A stretch of DNA of 6,313 nucleotides. It comes from an uncultured Flavihumibacter sp. (GTDB taxonomy: Bacteria > Bacteroidota > Bacteroidia > Chitinophagales > Chitinophagaceae). The stretch is from NCBI GenBank assembly GCA_946481605.1, contig CAMLPA010000201.1:1-6313 (forward strand), read 5' to 3'. Positions 1-6,107 of the stretch are shown one piece after another. Positions within the stretch are counted from its first letter, which is position 1. Each line of letters begins with the position of its first letter. Under the pieces are notes generated by a model. That model did not search any database. It was not told the DNA's origin and saw only the letters and a program-made list of their open reading frames with translations. Position numbers and translations under genes: made by a program.

Positions 1-776
1 ATGAAACACTGGACGAACATGGCATCGACCGTTCAGCGGCATTGCTGCTTCCACCTGACCGCAGTGCGGCCACCGCTTTGATGGAAGCCATCGGTTATGT
101 GGACGTACTGATCCCACGCGGTAGCCAGGGCCTTATCAACCATGTGCGTACGCACAGTAAGGTGCCCGTGATTGAAACAGGCGCCGGTATTGTTCATACC
201 TACTTCGATGCAACGGCCGATATCGAAAAAGGAAAAGCCATTATTGCCAATGCGAAAACCAGGAGGGTAAGTGTTTGCAATGCACTTGACTGTCTGCTGG
301 TTCATGAAAACAGGCTTTCAGCGCTTCCCTCCCTGCTGGCTCCGCTTGCTGAAAAGGAAGTACGTCTTTTTGCGGATGAAGCGGCTCATCTAGCATTGAA
401 AGATCATTATCCCGCAACATTGTTATCTCCTGCGGAGCCCACTCATTTCGGAACGGAATTTCTCTCGTTACAAATGGCGGTGAAAACCGTTGGTAGCCTG
501 GACGAAGCGCTGGATCATATCGCAACCTTCAGTTCCAAACACAGTGAAGCCATCATTTCAGAAGACAGGGAGAACCAGGATAGGTTCCAGCAGGAAGTGG
601 ATGCCGCCGCTGTGTATGTGAACGCATCCACCGCTTTCACCGACGGCGCACAATTCGGTCTGGGCGCGGAAATCGGGATCAGTACTCAAAAACTGCATGC
701 CCGCGGCCCGATGGGCCTGGAAGAACTCACCAGTTACAAATGGCTGGTTACAGGAGATGGCCAGACGCGCCCCTGA
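1..776 (+). CDS. proA: Glutamate-5-semialdehyde dehydrogenase (gamma-glutamyl phosphate reductase), 5' end outside window
   Basis: Catalyses the NADPH-dependent reduction of gamma-glutamyl phosphate to glutamate-5-semialdehyde, the second step of proline synthesis, in the cytoplasm. The reading frame is open from base 3 and gives 257 residues to the TGA at 774-776; ProA is normally a little over 400 residues, so the missing part is the N-terminal NADP-binding half. Visible family signatures are the IPRG segment, the ETGAG..H.Y.D stretch, the catalytic cysteine in SVCNALD (codon 276-278), the FGTEFL block, and the near-invariant C-terminal run through [21 protein letters not shown] and GDGQTR. 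The [10 protein letters not shown] form is the version I associate with Bacteroidota. The TTG at 42 is internal, because conserved sequence continues upstream of it. proB would be expected nearby but would lie outside the window. Identification is firm. Confidence 0.96.
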   Translation, partial: ETLDEHGIDRSAALLLPPDRSAATALMEAIGYVDVLIPRGSQGLINHVRTHSKVPVIETGAGIVHTYFDATADIEKGKAIIANAKTRRVSVCNALDCLLVHENRLSALPSLLAPLAEKEVRLFADEAAHLALKDHYPATLLSPAEPTHFGTEFLSLQMAVKTVGSLDEALDHIATFSSKHSEAIISEDRENQDRFQQEVDAAAVYVNASTAFTDGAQFGLGAEIGISTQKLHARGPMGLEELTSYKWLVTGDGQTRP

Positions 777-814
777 TATGTGATGGAGATCATCAACCGG
801 CGTGACCAACATCA

Positions 815-845
815 TTGTATCCCCCTGCATTTCTTGTTTTCTTTG
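815..845 (+). promoter_or_regulatory. Candidate Bacteroidota-type promoter for the 143-residue unknown protein
   Basis: A TTG at 815-817 (-33-like) is followed after 20 bases by TTTCTTTG at 838-845, which matches the -7 consensus TAnnTTTG at all but its second position. The ATG at 852 lies only six bases past this box, so the transcript would have almost no leader, or a leader of about 11 bases if translation starts at the ATG at 861. This arrangement argues against the upstream GTG at 780 as the real start. Read by eye only. Confidence 0.4.
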
Positions 846-851
846 TTTAAA

Positions 852-1283
852 ATGAAGAAAATGCAGGAGCTTTCCATTTCGGGCAGCAATACCGTTCAGG
901 AAGTACAACACGCTTTAAAGGCACTTTACCCTTACCTGAAAATCGAGTTCTTTTTCCCCTTCCAGGCGAAAGCTACCTCGTATAGAAAAGAAGAGCAATT
1001 AAGCGGAAACACTGTGTTGGAGCGCTATATGCGTTACAGGACCTCTGCCGTGATCGATATCAGCGCCCACCGCACAGTAGCGGAACTGGAAGATGATTTC
1101 GCTCACCTCGTGGGCCTGCGGGTGCAGGTGTTCCGGAAAAGCGGCAATTTATGGATCATCACTTCCCTCACCGACGACTGGACGCTCGAGAAACAAAACA
1201 GTGAAGGCGAAATGTTCAGCCAACCCAACCCGCAAAAAACCGTCGAGGAAAGATTGGAAGATGTCAGGTTCGATAACGAATAA
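852..1283 (+). CDS. Uncharacterised 143-residue protein, probably a Bacteroidota-restricted family
   Basis: I cannot assign a function. The protein is soluble, with no signal peptide or membrane segment. It opens with a beta-strand-like stretch (ELSISGSNTVQEV) and a helix leading into YPYLKIEFFFPF. The middle holds ISAHRTVAELEDDF (residues 70-83), and the most distinctive block is VFRKSGNLW..TSLTDDWTLEKQN..GE (residues 93-120). The tail after about residue 122 is polar and likely disordered. I recall similar hypothetical proteins with the RKSGN.W / TD.WTL..QN pattern in other Bacteroidota genomes, but without any known activity. The frame is open back to a GTG at 780; I prefer the ATG at 852 (or 861) because the extra N-terminus is unlike the rest and overlaps a promoter-like sequence. 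It lies 75 bases after proA on the same strand and converges on the response regulator with a 10-base gap. Confidence 0.75.
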   Translation: MKKMQELSISGSNTVQEVQHALKALYPYLKIEFFFPFQAKATSYRKEEQLSGNTVLERYMRYRTSAVIDISAHRTVAELEDDFAHLVGLRVQVFRKSGNLWIITSLTDDWTLEKQNSEGEMFSQPNPQKTVEERLEDVRFDNE

Positions 1284-1293
1284 GTGCTTTCCA

Positions 1294-2352
1294 CTAGTTC
1301 GCCATCGATTTAAGTTTGGAAACGTTCAGCAATTTTATTTTCCCCTCCGCTATATCAATTAATTTCTCCGCCCGGAAATCACTTAGCGTACGCACCAGTG
1401 ATTCCGTGGCGGAGCCTATGTATTGGGACAGGTTCTCCCTGGAGATATCCAGGAACCCTGCTTCTTCGTTACCTGGAGAGAATTTATGGGCAAGATCAAG
1501 CAATCCGCTGGCCACTTTGCGGCGCAGTGAACTATAGGCCATATCCAATAGTTTGCGTTCGTTCTCGTGGATATGACTGGTGAGCAGGCGGATGAAGCGT
1601 CTTGCGATCTCGCGGTCGTTTTCTACGAGCGCAATAAAATCAGTTCGGGGAATCACCATCAGTTCAGCATCCTCCAGTACCTGCGCGTTCTCCGTGTACA
1701 CCCCATCTTCGAGTATAGCATGGTAACCGAAAAATTCACCATTTGAAAAAACACCGGTGATCAGTTCTTTCCCGCCATCGTGCACTTTATACAACTTCAC
1801 TTTCCCCGACACCACAAAATACAGGAACCCCGGCCGACGGCCTTCTGAAAAAACGAGGTGTTTCTTCTTCAGTGATACGATCTCTCTTTCGGAAGAAGTA
1901 AGTGCTACTTTCCCGGATTTCCCCGCCTCTTCCATAAAACTGTTCACCCCTTCGAGGTTGTTGGGAAAGGATTTTCTGAAAGCGTCTGTTTTCCGGAGCC
2001 TTGTTTCCACGGCTTTAAGCAGTTCGCTGCCTTCAAAAGGTTTGGTGAGGTAATCGTCGGCCCCTAATTCCATCCCTTTTCTAACATCGTTTTTTTCTGA
2101 TTTCGCACTAAGAAAGATGAACGGAATCCCGGCAGTGGTCTCGTGTTTGGCGAGCAGGTGCAGTACGCCATACCCATCCAGTACCGGCATCATAATATCA
2201 CAGATAATAAGATCGGGTGGATCCTGCAGCGCTTTTTCCACGCCCATTTTACCGTTTTCAGCAGTGGCTACTTCATAGCGTGCGAGTTCAAGTATCTCCG
2301 CGGTGTTCTCGCGTACATCATCATGGTCCTCTATGATCAGAATTTTTTTCAT
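1294..2352 (-). CDS. Response regulator: receiver domain fused to a CRP/FNR-type DNA-binding module
   Basis: A 352-residue cytoplasmic transcription regulator. Residues 1-120 are a complete receiver domain: acidic pocket E8/D9, phosphoacceptor D52 in ICDIMMP, S82 in the Thr/Ser switch position and K104 before P105-F106. A linker (about 121-150) leads to a cyclic-nucleotide-binding-like beta barrel (about 150-265, with FLYFVVSGKVKLY and GEFFGYHAIL), a long dimerisation helix (about 240-275) and a winged helix-turn-helix (about 277-345) whose ISRENLSQYIGSATESLVRTL is a CRP-type recognition segment. Aligned without gaps to E. coli CRP from memory, the cAMP contacts Glu72, Arg82 and Ser83 become Y210, T220 and E221, so cAMP binding is unlikely. 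There is no N-terminal cysteine cluster, so it is not an FNR-type iron-sulfur sensor. The start codon overlaps the kinase stop by 4 bases, implying translational coupling and that this kinase is its partner. Target genes are unknown. Confidence 0.92.
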   Translation of the reverse strand: MKKILIIEDHDDVRENTAEILELARYEVATAENGKMGVEKALQDPPDLIICDIMMPVLDGYGVLHLLAKHETTAGIPFIFLSAKSEKNDVRKGMELGADDYLTKPFEGSELLKAVETRLRKTDAFRKSFPNNLEGVNSFMEEAGKSGKVALTSSEREIVSLKKKHLVFSEGRRPGFLYFVVSGKVKLYKVHDGGKELITGVFSNGEFFGYHAILEDGVYTENAQVLEDAELMVIPRTDFIALVENDREIARRFIRLLTSHIHENERKLLDMAYSSLRRKVASGLLDLAHKFSPGNEEAGFLDISRENLSQYIGSATESLVRTLSDFRAEKLIDIAEGKIKLLNVSKLKSMAN

Positions 2353-3938
2353 CCGTTCAGGTTTGAATGTTCATGGGATGGATGTGGCAGGGTGAAGCAG
2401 AATTCACTTCCTTCCCCGAGTTTACTCTTGAATCCGATGTTCCCGTTCAGCAAATCGGCGTAGCGTTGCACAATATGTAATCCGAGCCCGGTTCCCTGGA
2501 TATTGCCGGCATTCCTGGCGCGGAAGAAACGTTGAAAAAGATGCACCTGGTCCTCTTCGGAAATGCCCATCCCTTTATCGGCAACGCTCAAACTGAAATG
2601 TTCAGCATCATTGTTCAGCCGGATCGTGATCTCCTGGTTTTCGCCGGAAAATTTGATGGCATTAGATACCAGGTTGATAAAGATGTTTTTTAAAAGCGCG
2701 GTGTCCACCCAAACATCACCGGCACCAAGTGTTTCCACCTGCATGGTCTGCCCCTTTTTGGTGAGCGGCTGCATATCTTCTATCCAGTGCATGATTTCAG
2801 TGACCAGGTCAGCTAACGACTTCAATTCAGGATTGGGCTTCACCACACCTTCTTCCAGTTTTCCCAGGGAAAGGAAATCTTCCAGAATTCCTTTCATACC
2901 ACTAACAGATTCGCGTATGCGCTGAATATGTTTCCACCTTTTCTCTTCCTGTTCCGGCTGCAGGTTGTATTGTTCCAGCAGGTATGCGGAAGAAAGGATG
3001 GCGCTGAGTGGTGTACGGAACTCATGGGAAGCCATGGTCACGAACCGCGATTTCAGGTCGCTCAGTTCTTTTTCTTTTTCCAGCGCCTCGCTCAGTTCCA
3101 TTTTCGATTCTTCCAGCGCGGCCAGTGTTTCCTGCAACATCCTGGTGCGCCCTTCTACCCTGCTTTCCAGGGCGTGGTTCATTTCAGAAATCTGGCGGGT
3201 GGTTTCTTCCAGCGCCTGTTTCTGCGCCAGCACAATGGCCTCATTCTTTTTCCGGACGGTAATATCGATCACATAAGCGATCACGTAAGTTTCTTTTCCG
3301 GAGGTGTAATGGCTCAGACTTACTTCTACCGGGAATTCCTCACCATTCTTTTTCCGTGCATGAAGGTCCCGTCCCGCGCCCATGGTCCTGGGGGCCGGGT
3401 GTTCATGGAATTTTTCGCGGTAGCCCACATGTTTTTCCCGGAAGCGTTGTGGCAACAGAAGTTCCACATTCTTGCCCCTTAATTCTTCCTTCGTGTACCC
3501 AAAATAGCCCTGGGCGCACTGGTTGAAATCGAGAATTTGTCCTTTCTGGTTGGTGATCACCATCCCGATGGTGGAATACTGGAAGAGTGATTCCAGTTCC
3601 CTTAAACTTTTTTCTGTGGTGATCTTTTCTTTCTGATTGGCCAGCACGATGAGTATGGAAAGCAATACGCCAAGGATCAGGAAAAGTTCCATGCCGGAGA
3701 TGTTCAGCCTTTCAAAACTGTATTGCTTCAGGTTGAAGAAAAACAACGCCGCGATGGCGATGCTGCCGATCGCAACAGTGTGCTTCATGCGCGATGGAAA
3801 TGCCGACAGCAAAACGGCAATCATCGACCCCATGGCCAGCAGGCCTTTCTGAGGGAAAACAGCCTGTAAAACAATACCTAAACCCAGCACAATGTAAGCG
3901 CCGGTAAGCTGAAATTTCTTATGGACGAGGATCTGCAT
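2349..3938 (-). CDS. Membrane-anchored PAS-domain sensor histidine kinase, FixL-like PAS
   Basis: Sensor kinase of 529 residues counted from the ATG at 3936-3938; an in-frame TTG at 4010 would add 24 unconvincing residues and run past the divergent gene's upstream region. Four hydrophobic helices lie at about 11-28, 32-47, 54-70 and 83-101, with no large extracellular loop. A PAS domain follows (about 113-230), then a coiled coil (about 231-300), the phosphoacceptor H-box MASHEFRTPL with H305, and a HATPase_c domain: N-box NIFINLVSNAIKF (N422, N426), G1 DKGMG (454-458), F-box LFQRFF (467-472) and G2 GTGLGL (482-487). No receiver is attached. In the PAS domain H170 and R190 occupy the places of FixL His200 and Arg220, suggesting but not proving haem binding. 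It autophosphorylates and presumably passes phosphate to D52 of the regulator encoded directly downstream, whose ATG overlaps this gene's TGA by 4 bases. Confidence 0.93.
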   Translation of the reverse strand: MQILVHKKFQLTGAYIVLGLGIVLQAVFPQKGLLAMGSMIAVLLSAFPSRMKHTVAIGSIAIAALFFFNLKQYSFERLNISGMELFLILGVLLSILIVLANQKEKITTEKSLRELESLFQYSTIGMVITNQKGQILDFNQCAQGYFGYTKEELRGKNVELLLPQRFREKHVGYREKFHEHPAPRTMGAGRDLHARKKNGEEFPVEVSLSHYTSGKETYVIAYVIDITVRKKNEAIVLAQKQALEETTRQISEMNHALESRVEGRTRMLQETLAALEESKMELSEALEKEKELSDLKSRFVTMASHEFRTPLSAILSSAYLLEQYNLQPEQEEKRWKHIQRIRESVSGMKGILEDFLSLGKLEEGVVKPNPELKSLADLVTEIMHWIEDMQPLTKKGQTMQVETLGAGDVWVDTALLKNIFINLVSNAIKFSGENQEITIRLNNDAEHFSLSVADKGMGISEEDQVHLFQRFFRARNAGNIQGTGLGLHIVQRYADLLNGNIGFKSKLGEGSEFCFTLPHPSHEHSNLNG

Positions 3939-4015
3939 AGATATGGTGCGTGAAATTACAAAATATCCCCCTGGTGATGGAATGTTATTTGCACCGTCCA
4001 AAGAAAACAAAAGCT
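3939..4015. promoter_or_regulatory. Divergent intergenic region between the sensor kinase and the 68-residue unknown gene
   Basis: This 77-base AT-rich gap must hold the promoters for the two-component operon (leftward) and the small gene (rightward). Imperfect -7-like elements are visible: on the minus strand TATTTTG within 3959-3966 (one base short of TAnnTTTG), and on the plus strand GTTATTTG at 3984-3991. Neither has a clear TTG partner 17-23 bases upstream. A purine/A-rich leader at 4000-4013 precedes the plus-strand ATG. No convincing CRP-type palindrome is visible, so autoregulation cannot be read from the sequence. Confidence 0.4.
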
Positions 4016-4222
4016 ATGGAATTAAATGCCACTGTAAGAAAACTGGACAACGGATTTGTACTGGAAGCCTTTGGCGAATCAACCGCAATAGAATCATCCG
4101 TGGCCGTAGTGTCTACGCTCGGAGAGAAACTGAACGATGTATTAAAGGACATGAAATCAGGTGATGCCGGCACCATTCAGATCGTGTTCGTGCCCATCGC
4201 AGATACCGCCCGTGTATTGTGA
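4016..4222 (+). CDS. Small uncharacterised protein, 68 residues
   Basis: I do not recognise a family. The protein starts at the ATG at 4016 (MELNATVRKLDNGFVLEAFG) and reads as alternating beta strands (residues 2-18 and TIQIVFVPI near the end) around a central helix (about 31-48, VSTLGEKLNDVLKDM), giving a compact soluble fold. No signal peptide, metal-binding cysteines or membrane helix are present. An in-frame GTG at 3950 would add 22 residues that look like translated promoter sequence. Support for it being real comes from its position, which exactly fills the space between the divergent kinase and the convergent DUF486 gene, and from its protein-like amphipathic pattern. Divergence from the kinase makes it a possible target of the regulator, but nothing in the sequence proves this. 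Confidence 0.6.
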   Translation: MELNATVRKLDNGFVLEAFGESTAIESSVAVVSTLGEKLNDVLKDMKSGDAGTIQIVFVPIADTARVL

Positions 4223-4223
4223 T

Positions 4224-4556
4224 TTATTTTTTAAACATGAAATACACCGCGCCCAGCAACAACAGAAAACTGACGAGGTATCGCCAATGGAACGGCTCCT
4301 TCAGGTAACCAATGGCAAATACGGTGAATACCACTAGGGTAATCACTTCCTGCGTCATTTTGAGTTGAAAACCATTCATGCCGTTTTCGGCCCCTATTCT
4401 GTTGGCGGGCACCATCAGACAATATTCAAAAAATGCGATACCCCAACTGATGAGGATAACTTTCCACAACGAAAGTTCCTTGAATTTGAGGTGTCCATAC
4501 CAGGCGAAGGTCATGAATACGTTAGAAGCGGTGAGTAAAAGAATCGTCCTTAACAT
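4224..4556 (-). CDS. DUF486 family small integral membrane protein (DMT-like)
   Basis: A 110-residue inner-membrane protein with four predicted helices at about 2-19, 30-48, 68-84 and 90-108. It carries the hallmarks I associate with DUF486: a start LLL.ASNVFMTFAWYGHLKF, then ISWGIAFFEYCL.VPANRIG, then LK..QEVITL.VF, and finally YLKEP..W.YLV.F.L.LGAV.F.FK. The length is typical for the family, which resembles one half of a drug/metabolite transporter; its substrate is unknown to me. The gene starts 31 bases after the gluconokinase stop on the same strand and may be co-transcribed with it, although a -7-like box lies at the junction. Its stop codon is one base from the stop of the convergent small gene. 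Confidence 0.9.
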   Translation of the reverse strand: MLRTILLLTASNVFMTFAWYGHLKFKELSLWKVILISWGIAFFEYCLMVPANRIGAENGMNGFQLKMTQEVITLVVFTVFAIGYLKEPFHWRYLVSFLLLLGAVYFMFKK

Positions 4557-4582
4557 AGTGTCTAATGCGTTTGAATGCAGGG

Positions 4583-4590
4583 CAAAGCTA
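4583..4590 (-). promoter_or_regulatory. Perfect -7 promoter-element match overlapping the gluconokinase stop codon
   Basis: Read on the minus strand this is TAGCTTTG, an exact match to the Bacteroidota -7 consensus TAnnTTTG. Its first three bases are the TAG stop of the gluconokinase gene. Transcription from it would begin roughly 20 bases before the DUF486 ATG at 4556, a sensible leader length. No clear TTG lies at the -33 position, so it may be weak or a chance match. Confidence 0.35.
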
Positions 4591-6048
4591 TGGAATTAAG
4601 GCGTCTTCCATTTCAGGCCGTAACAAGTGGTATAGTCGTTCAAACCGGGCGAACATTTGCTGGTAATTTTCAAATCGGGAAGCATCGGGCATATACTTTT
4701 CGCCTGATGCTTCTTTGTTTTCCCATGTAAGTTCCAGCGCCGTTGCGCCAAGTATAACGGCTCCTTTGGCGGAAGCTTCGGGGCCATCGGCAGCAATTAC
4801 AGGGATACCGAATACATCGGCCAGCAATTGCACCCATGCTTTGGATTGTGTAAATCCGCCGGAGGCGAGTATGTGTTTTATGTTTCTTTGTTCCATCAAT
4901 ACCTTTCCAATACTGTACATCGCGAACACCACACCTTCCATGGCAGCCCTTACAAGATGCCCCTGCGTATGCGTGATGCGTAGTCCAAAGAAAACGCCTT
5001 GTGCCCGGGCATTCCAATGGGGCGCCCGTTCGCCCATAAGGTAAGGCAGCAGCATCAACCCATCGCTTCCCGGAGGGAGTCGAGCAGCTTCCGACAACAA
5101 TGCATCCATTGGAGTTTTCGTTCTTAATATGTCTTCTTTCAGCCATTGCAATACCACGGCCCCATTGTTGTTCGCTCCACCCGCGATATAACGTCGGCCT
5201 TCGAGGTGGTAACAGAATGTGCGCATCAACGGATCAACCCAGGGTTCATGGGTCACTATTCTCACGGCACCACTTGTGCCGATGGTAACCGCCATTTCAT
5301 TTGGCCCCGTGGCCCCGGAACCCAGGTTGGACAGGGCACCATCGCTTCCTCCAATGATAAAAGGAATGGTTTCGGGAAACGAAAATCCTGGAAGCATGCT
5401 CTTGTAGAAGAAGCACTTTGTTACTGACACTACGGCCGATAAATTGGTTTCATTTATTCCCGCGTATCGCAACAGCGTTTCGTTCCATTGTAACGTGGCA
5501 GTTTCCAGCAAACCCGTTGCAGAGGCGACTGAGGTATCCACCTCAAAAGTGCCGAACAGCTTATAAAAGATGTATTCCTTGATGCCGATAAACTTAAAGG
5601 CTTTTTTGAAAAGAGCGGGTTCGTTCTCCCGGAGCCAGATCAGTTTACACAAGGGCGACATGGCATGTACGGGCACACCTGATAATTGGTATAATCTTTC
5701 AGCATCGCCCTGTGCATGTATACGGCGGGCAATGTCCTGCGAACGGTTGTCGGCCCAGATGATGCTGTTGGTGAGCGGTGTGCAGGTTTCATCCACTGCA
5801 ATCACGCTGTGCATGGCAGCGCTGAAGGAGACAAAGGCCGGTTCCATTGTATTGTTACGACCGATCAGTGTTTGCAATGTATGCAGCACGGCAGTCAGGA
5901 TATCGTCTGGCCGTTGTTCACTGTATCCTTGCTTTGGATGCAGCAGATCATAATTCCCCACGCAACTGTCGAGGATAATTCCAGTTTTATCAAACGCCAC
6001 TGTTTTGGTAGCGGTGGTGCCAATATCCACGCCTATATAATATTTCAT
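4588..6048 (-). CDS. gntK: FGGY-family carbohydrate kinase, probably gluconokinase
   Basis: A 486-residue cytoplasmic sugar kinase, full length for the FGGY family. The N-terminal ATPase lobe starts YYIGVDIGTTATK with the phosphate-binding D8-IGTT. Sugar-site and family motifs follow: SFSAAMHS (74-81), IIWADNRS (96-103), GIKEYIF (155-161), SATGL (176-180), the catalytic base D236 in GGSDGALSNLG, the second phosphate loop TIGTSGAVR (255-263), PYLMGERAPHWN (335-346), FFGL (353-356) and ASGGF (395-399). The AAMHS, WADNRS, IKEYIF and GERAP.WN segments closely resemble the Bacillus subtilis GntK type as I recall it, so phosphorylation of D-gluconate to 6-phosphogluconate is the best call; another sugar acid or sugar cannot be excluded. 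No gluconate permease or regulator is in the window. The start is the ATG at 6046-6048. Confidence 0.88.
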   Translation of the reverse strand: MKYYIGVDIGTTATKTVAFDKTGIILDSCVGNYDLLHPKQGYSEQRPDDILTAVLHTLQTLIGRNNTMEPAFVSFSAAMHSVIAVDETCTPLTNSIIWADNRSQDIARRIHAQGDAERLYQLSGVPVHAMSPLCKLIWLRENEPALFKKAFKFIGIKEYIFYKLFGTFEVDTSVASATGLLETATLQWNETLLRYAGINETNLSAVVSVTKCFFYKSMLPGFSFPETIPFIIGGSDGALSNLGSGATGPNEMAVTIGTSGAVRIVTHEPWVDPLMRTFCYHLEGRRYIAGGANNNGAVVLQWLKEDILRTKTPMDALLSEAARLPPGSDGLMLLPYLMGERAPHWNARAQGVFFGLRITHTQGHLVRAAMEGVVFAMYSIGKVLMEQRNIKHILASGGFTQSKAWVQLLADVFGIPVIAADGPEASAKGAVILGATALELTWENKEASGEKYMPDASRFENYQQMFARFERLYHLLRPEMEDALIP

Positions 6049-6107
6049 CTGCCAGGTTCTGTTTCACCCACAAGCTAAAGAAATAGGATGAATGCTACCT
6101 TTGAAGT
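6049..6107. promoter_or_regulatory. Divergent intergenic region between gluconokinase and the YjbQ-family gene
   Basis: This 59-base gap separates the two divergent starts. On the plus strand TACCTTTG at 6096-6103 matches TAnnTTTG exactly and ends four bases before the ATG at 6108, so a transcript from it would start at or next to the start codon. No TTG is visible at the -33 position. On the minus strand only a poor -7-like stretch is present (TATTTCTTTAG, within 6077-6087), and no operator palindrome is evident. Confidence 0.45.

Noticed and set aside
1..41. Truncated or broken proA starting at the TTG at 42
   Set aside because: The frame remains open and family-like up to the window edge, so the gene is cut by the window rather than damaged.
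780..851. N-terminal extension of the 143-residue protein from the GTG at 780
   Set aside because: The extra 24 residues do not look like part of the fold, and the stretch contains a promoter-like TTG-N20-TTTCTTTG just before the ATG at 852.
2928..3482. 184-residue plus-strand open frame inside the sensor kinase gene
   Set aside because: It is antisense to the well-conserved PAS, coiled-coil and H-box region, and its Phe-rich translation is typical of a shadow of charged coiled-coil codons.
3945..3995. Inverted repeat GGTGC...GCACC in the divergent intergenic region as a regulator operator
   Set aside because: The arms are only five bases with a 41-base spacer, unlike a CRP/FNR palindrome, and expected by chance.
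3939..4010. TTG start at 4010 for the sensor kinase (24 more residues)
   Set aside because: An ATG at 3938 directly precedes the first transmembrane helix, the extension is not membrane- or signal-like, and it would consume the divergent promoter region.
4670..5146. 158-residue minus-strand open frame inside the gluconokinase gene
   Set aside because: It overlaps the intact FGGY kinase in another frame and its Cys/Arg/His-rich translation resembles no protein family.
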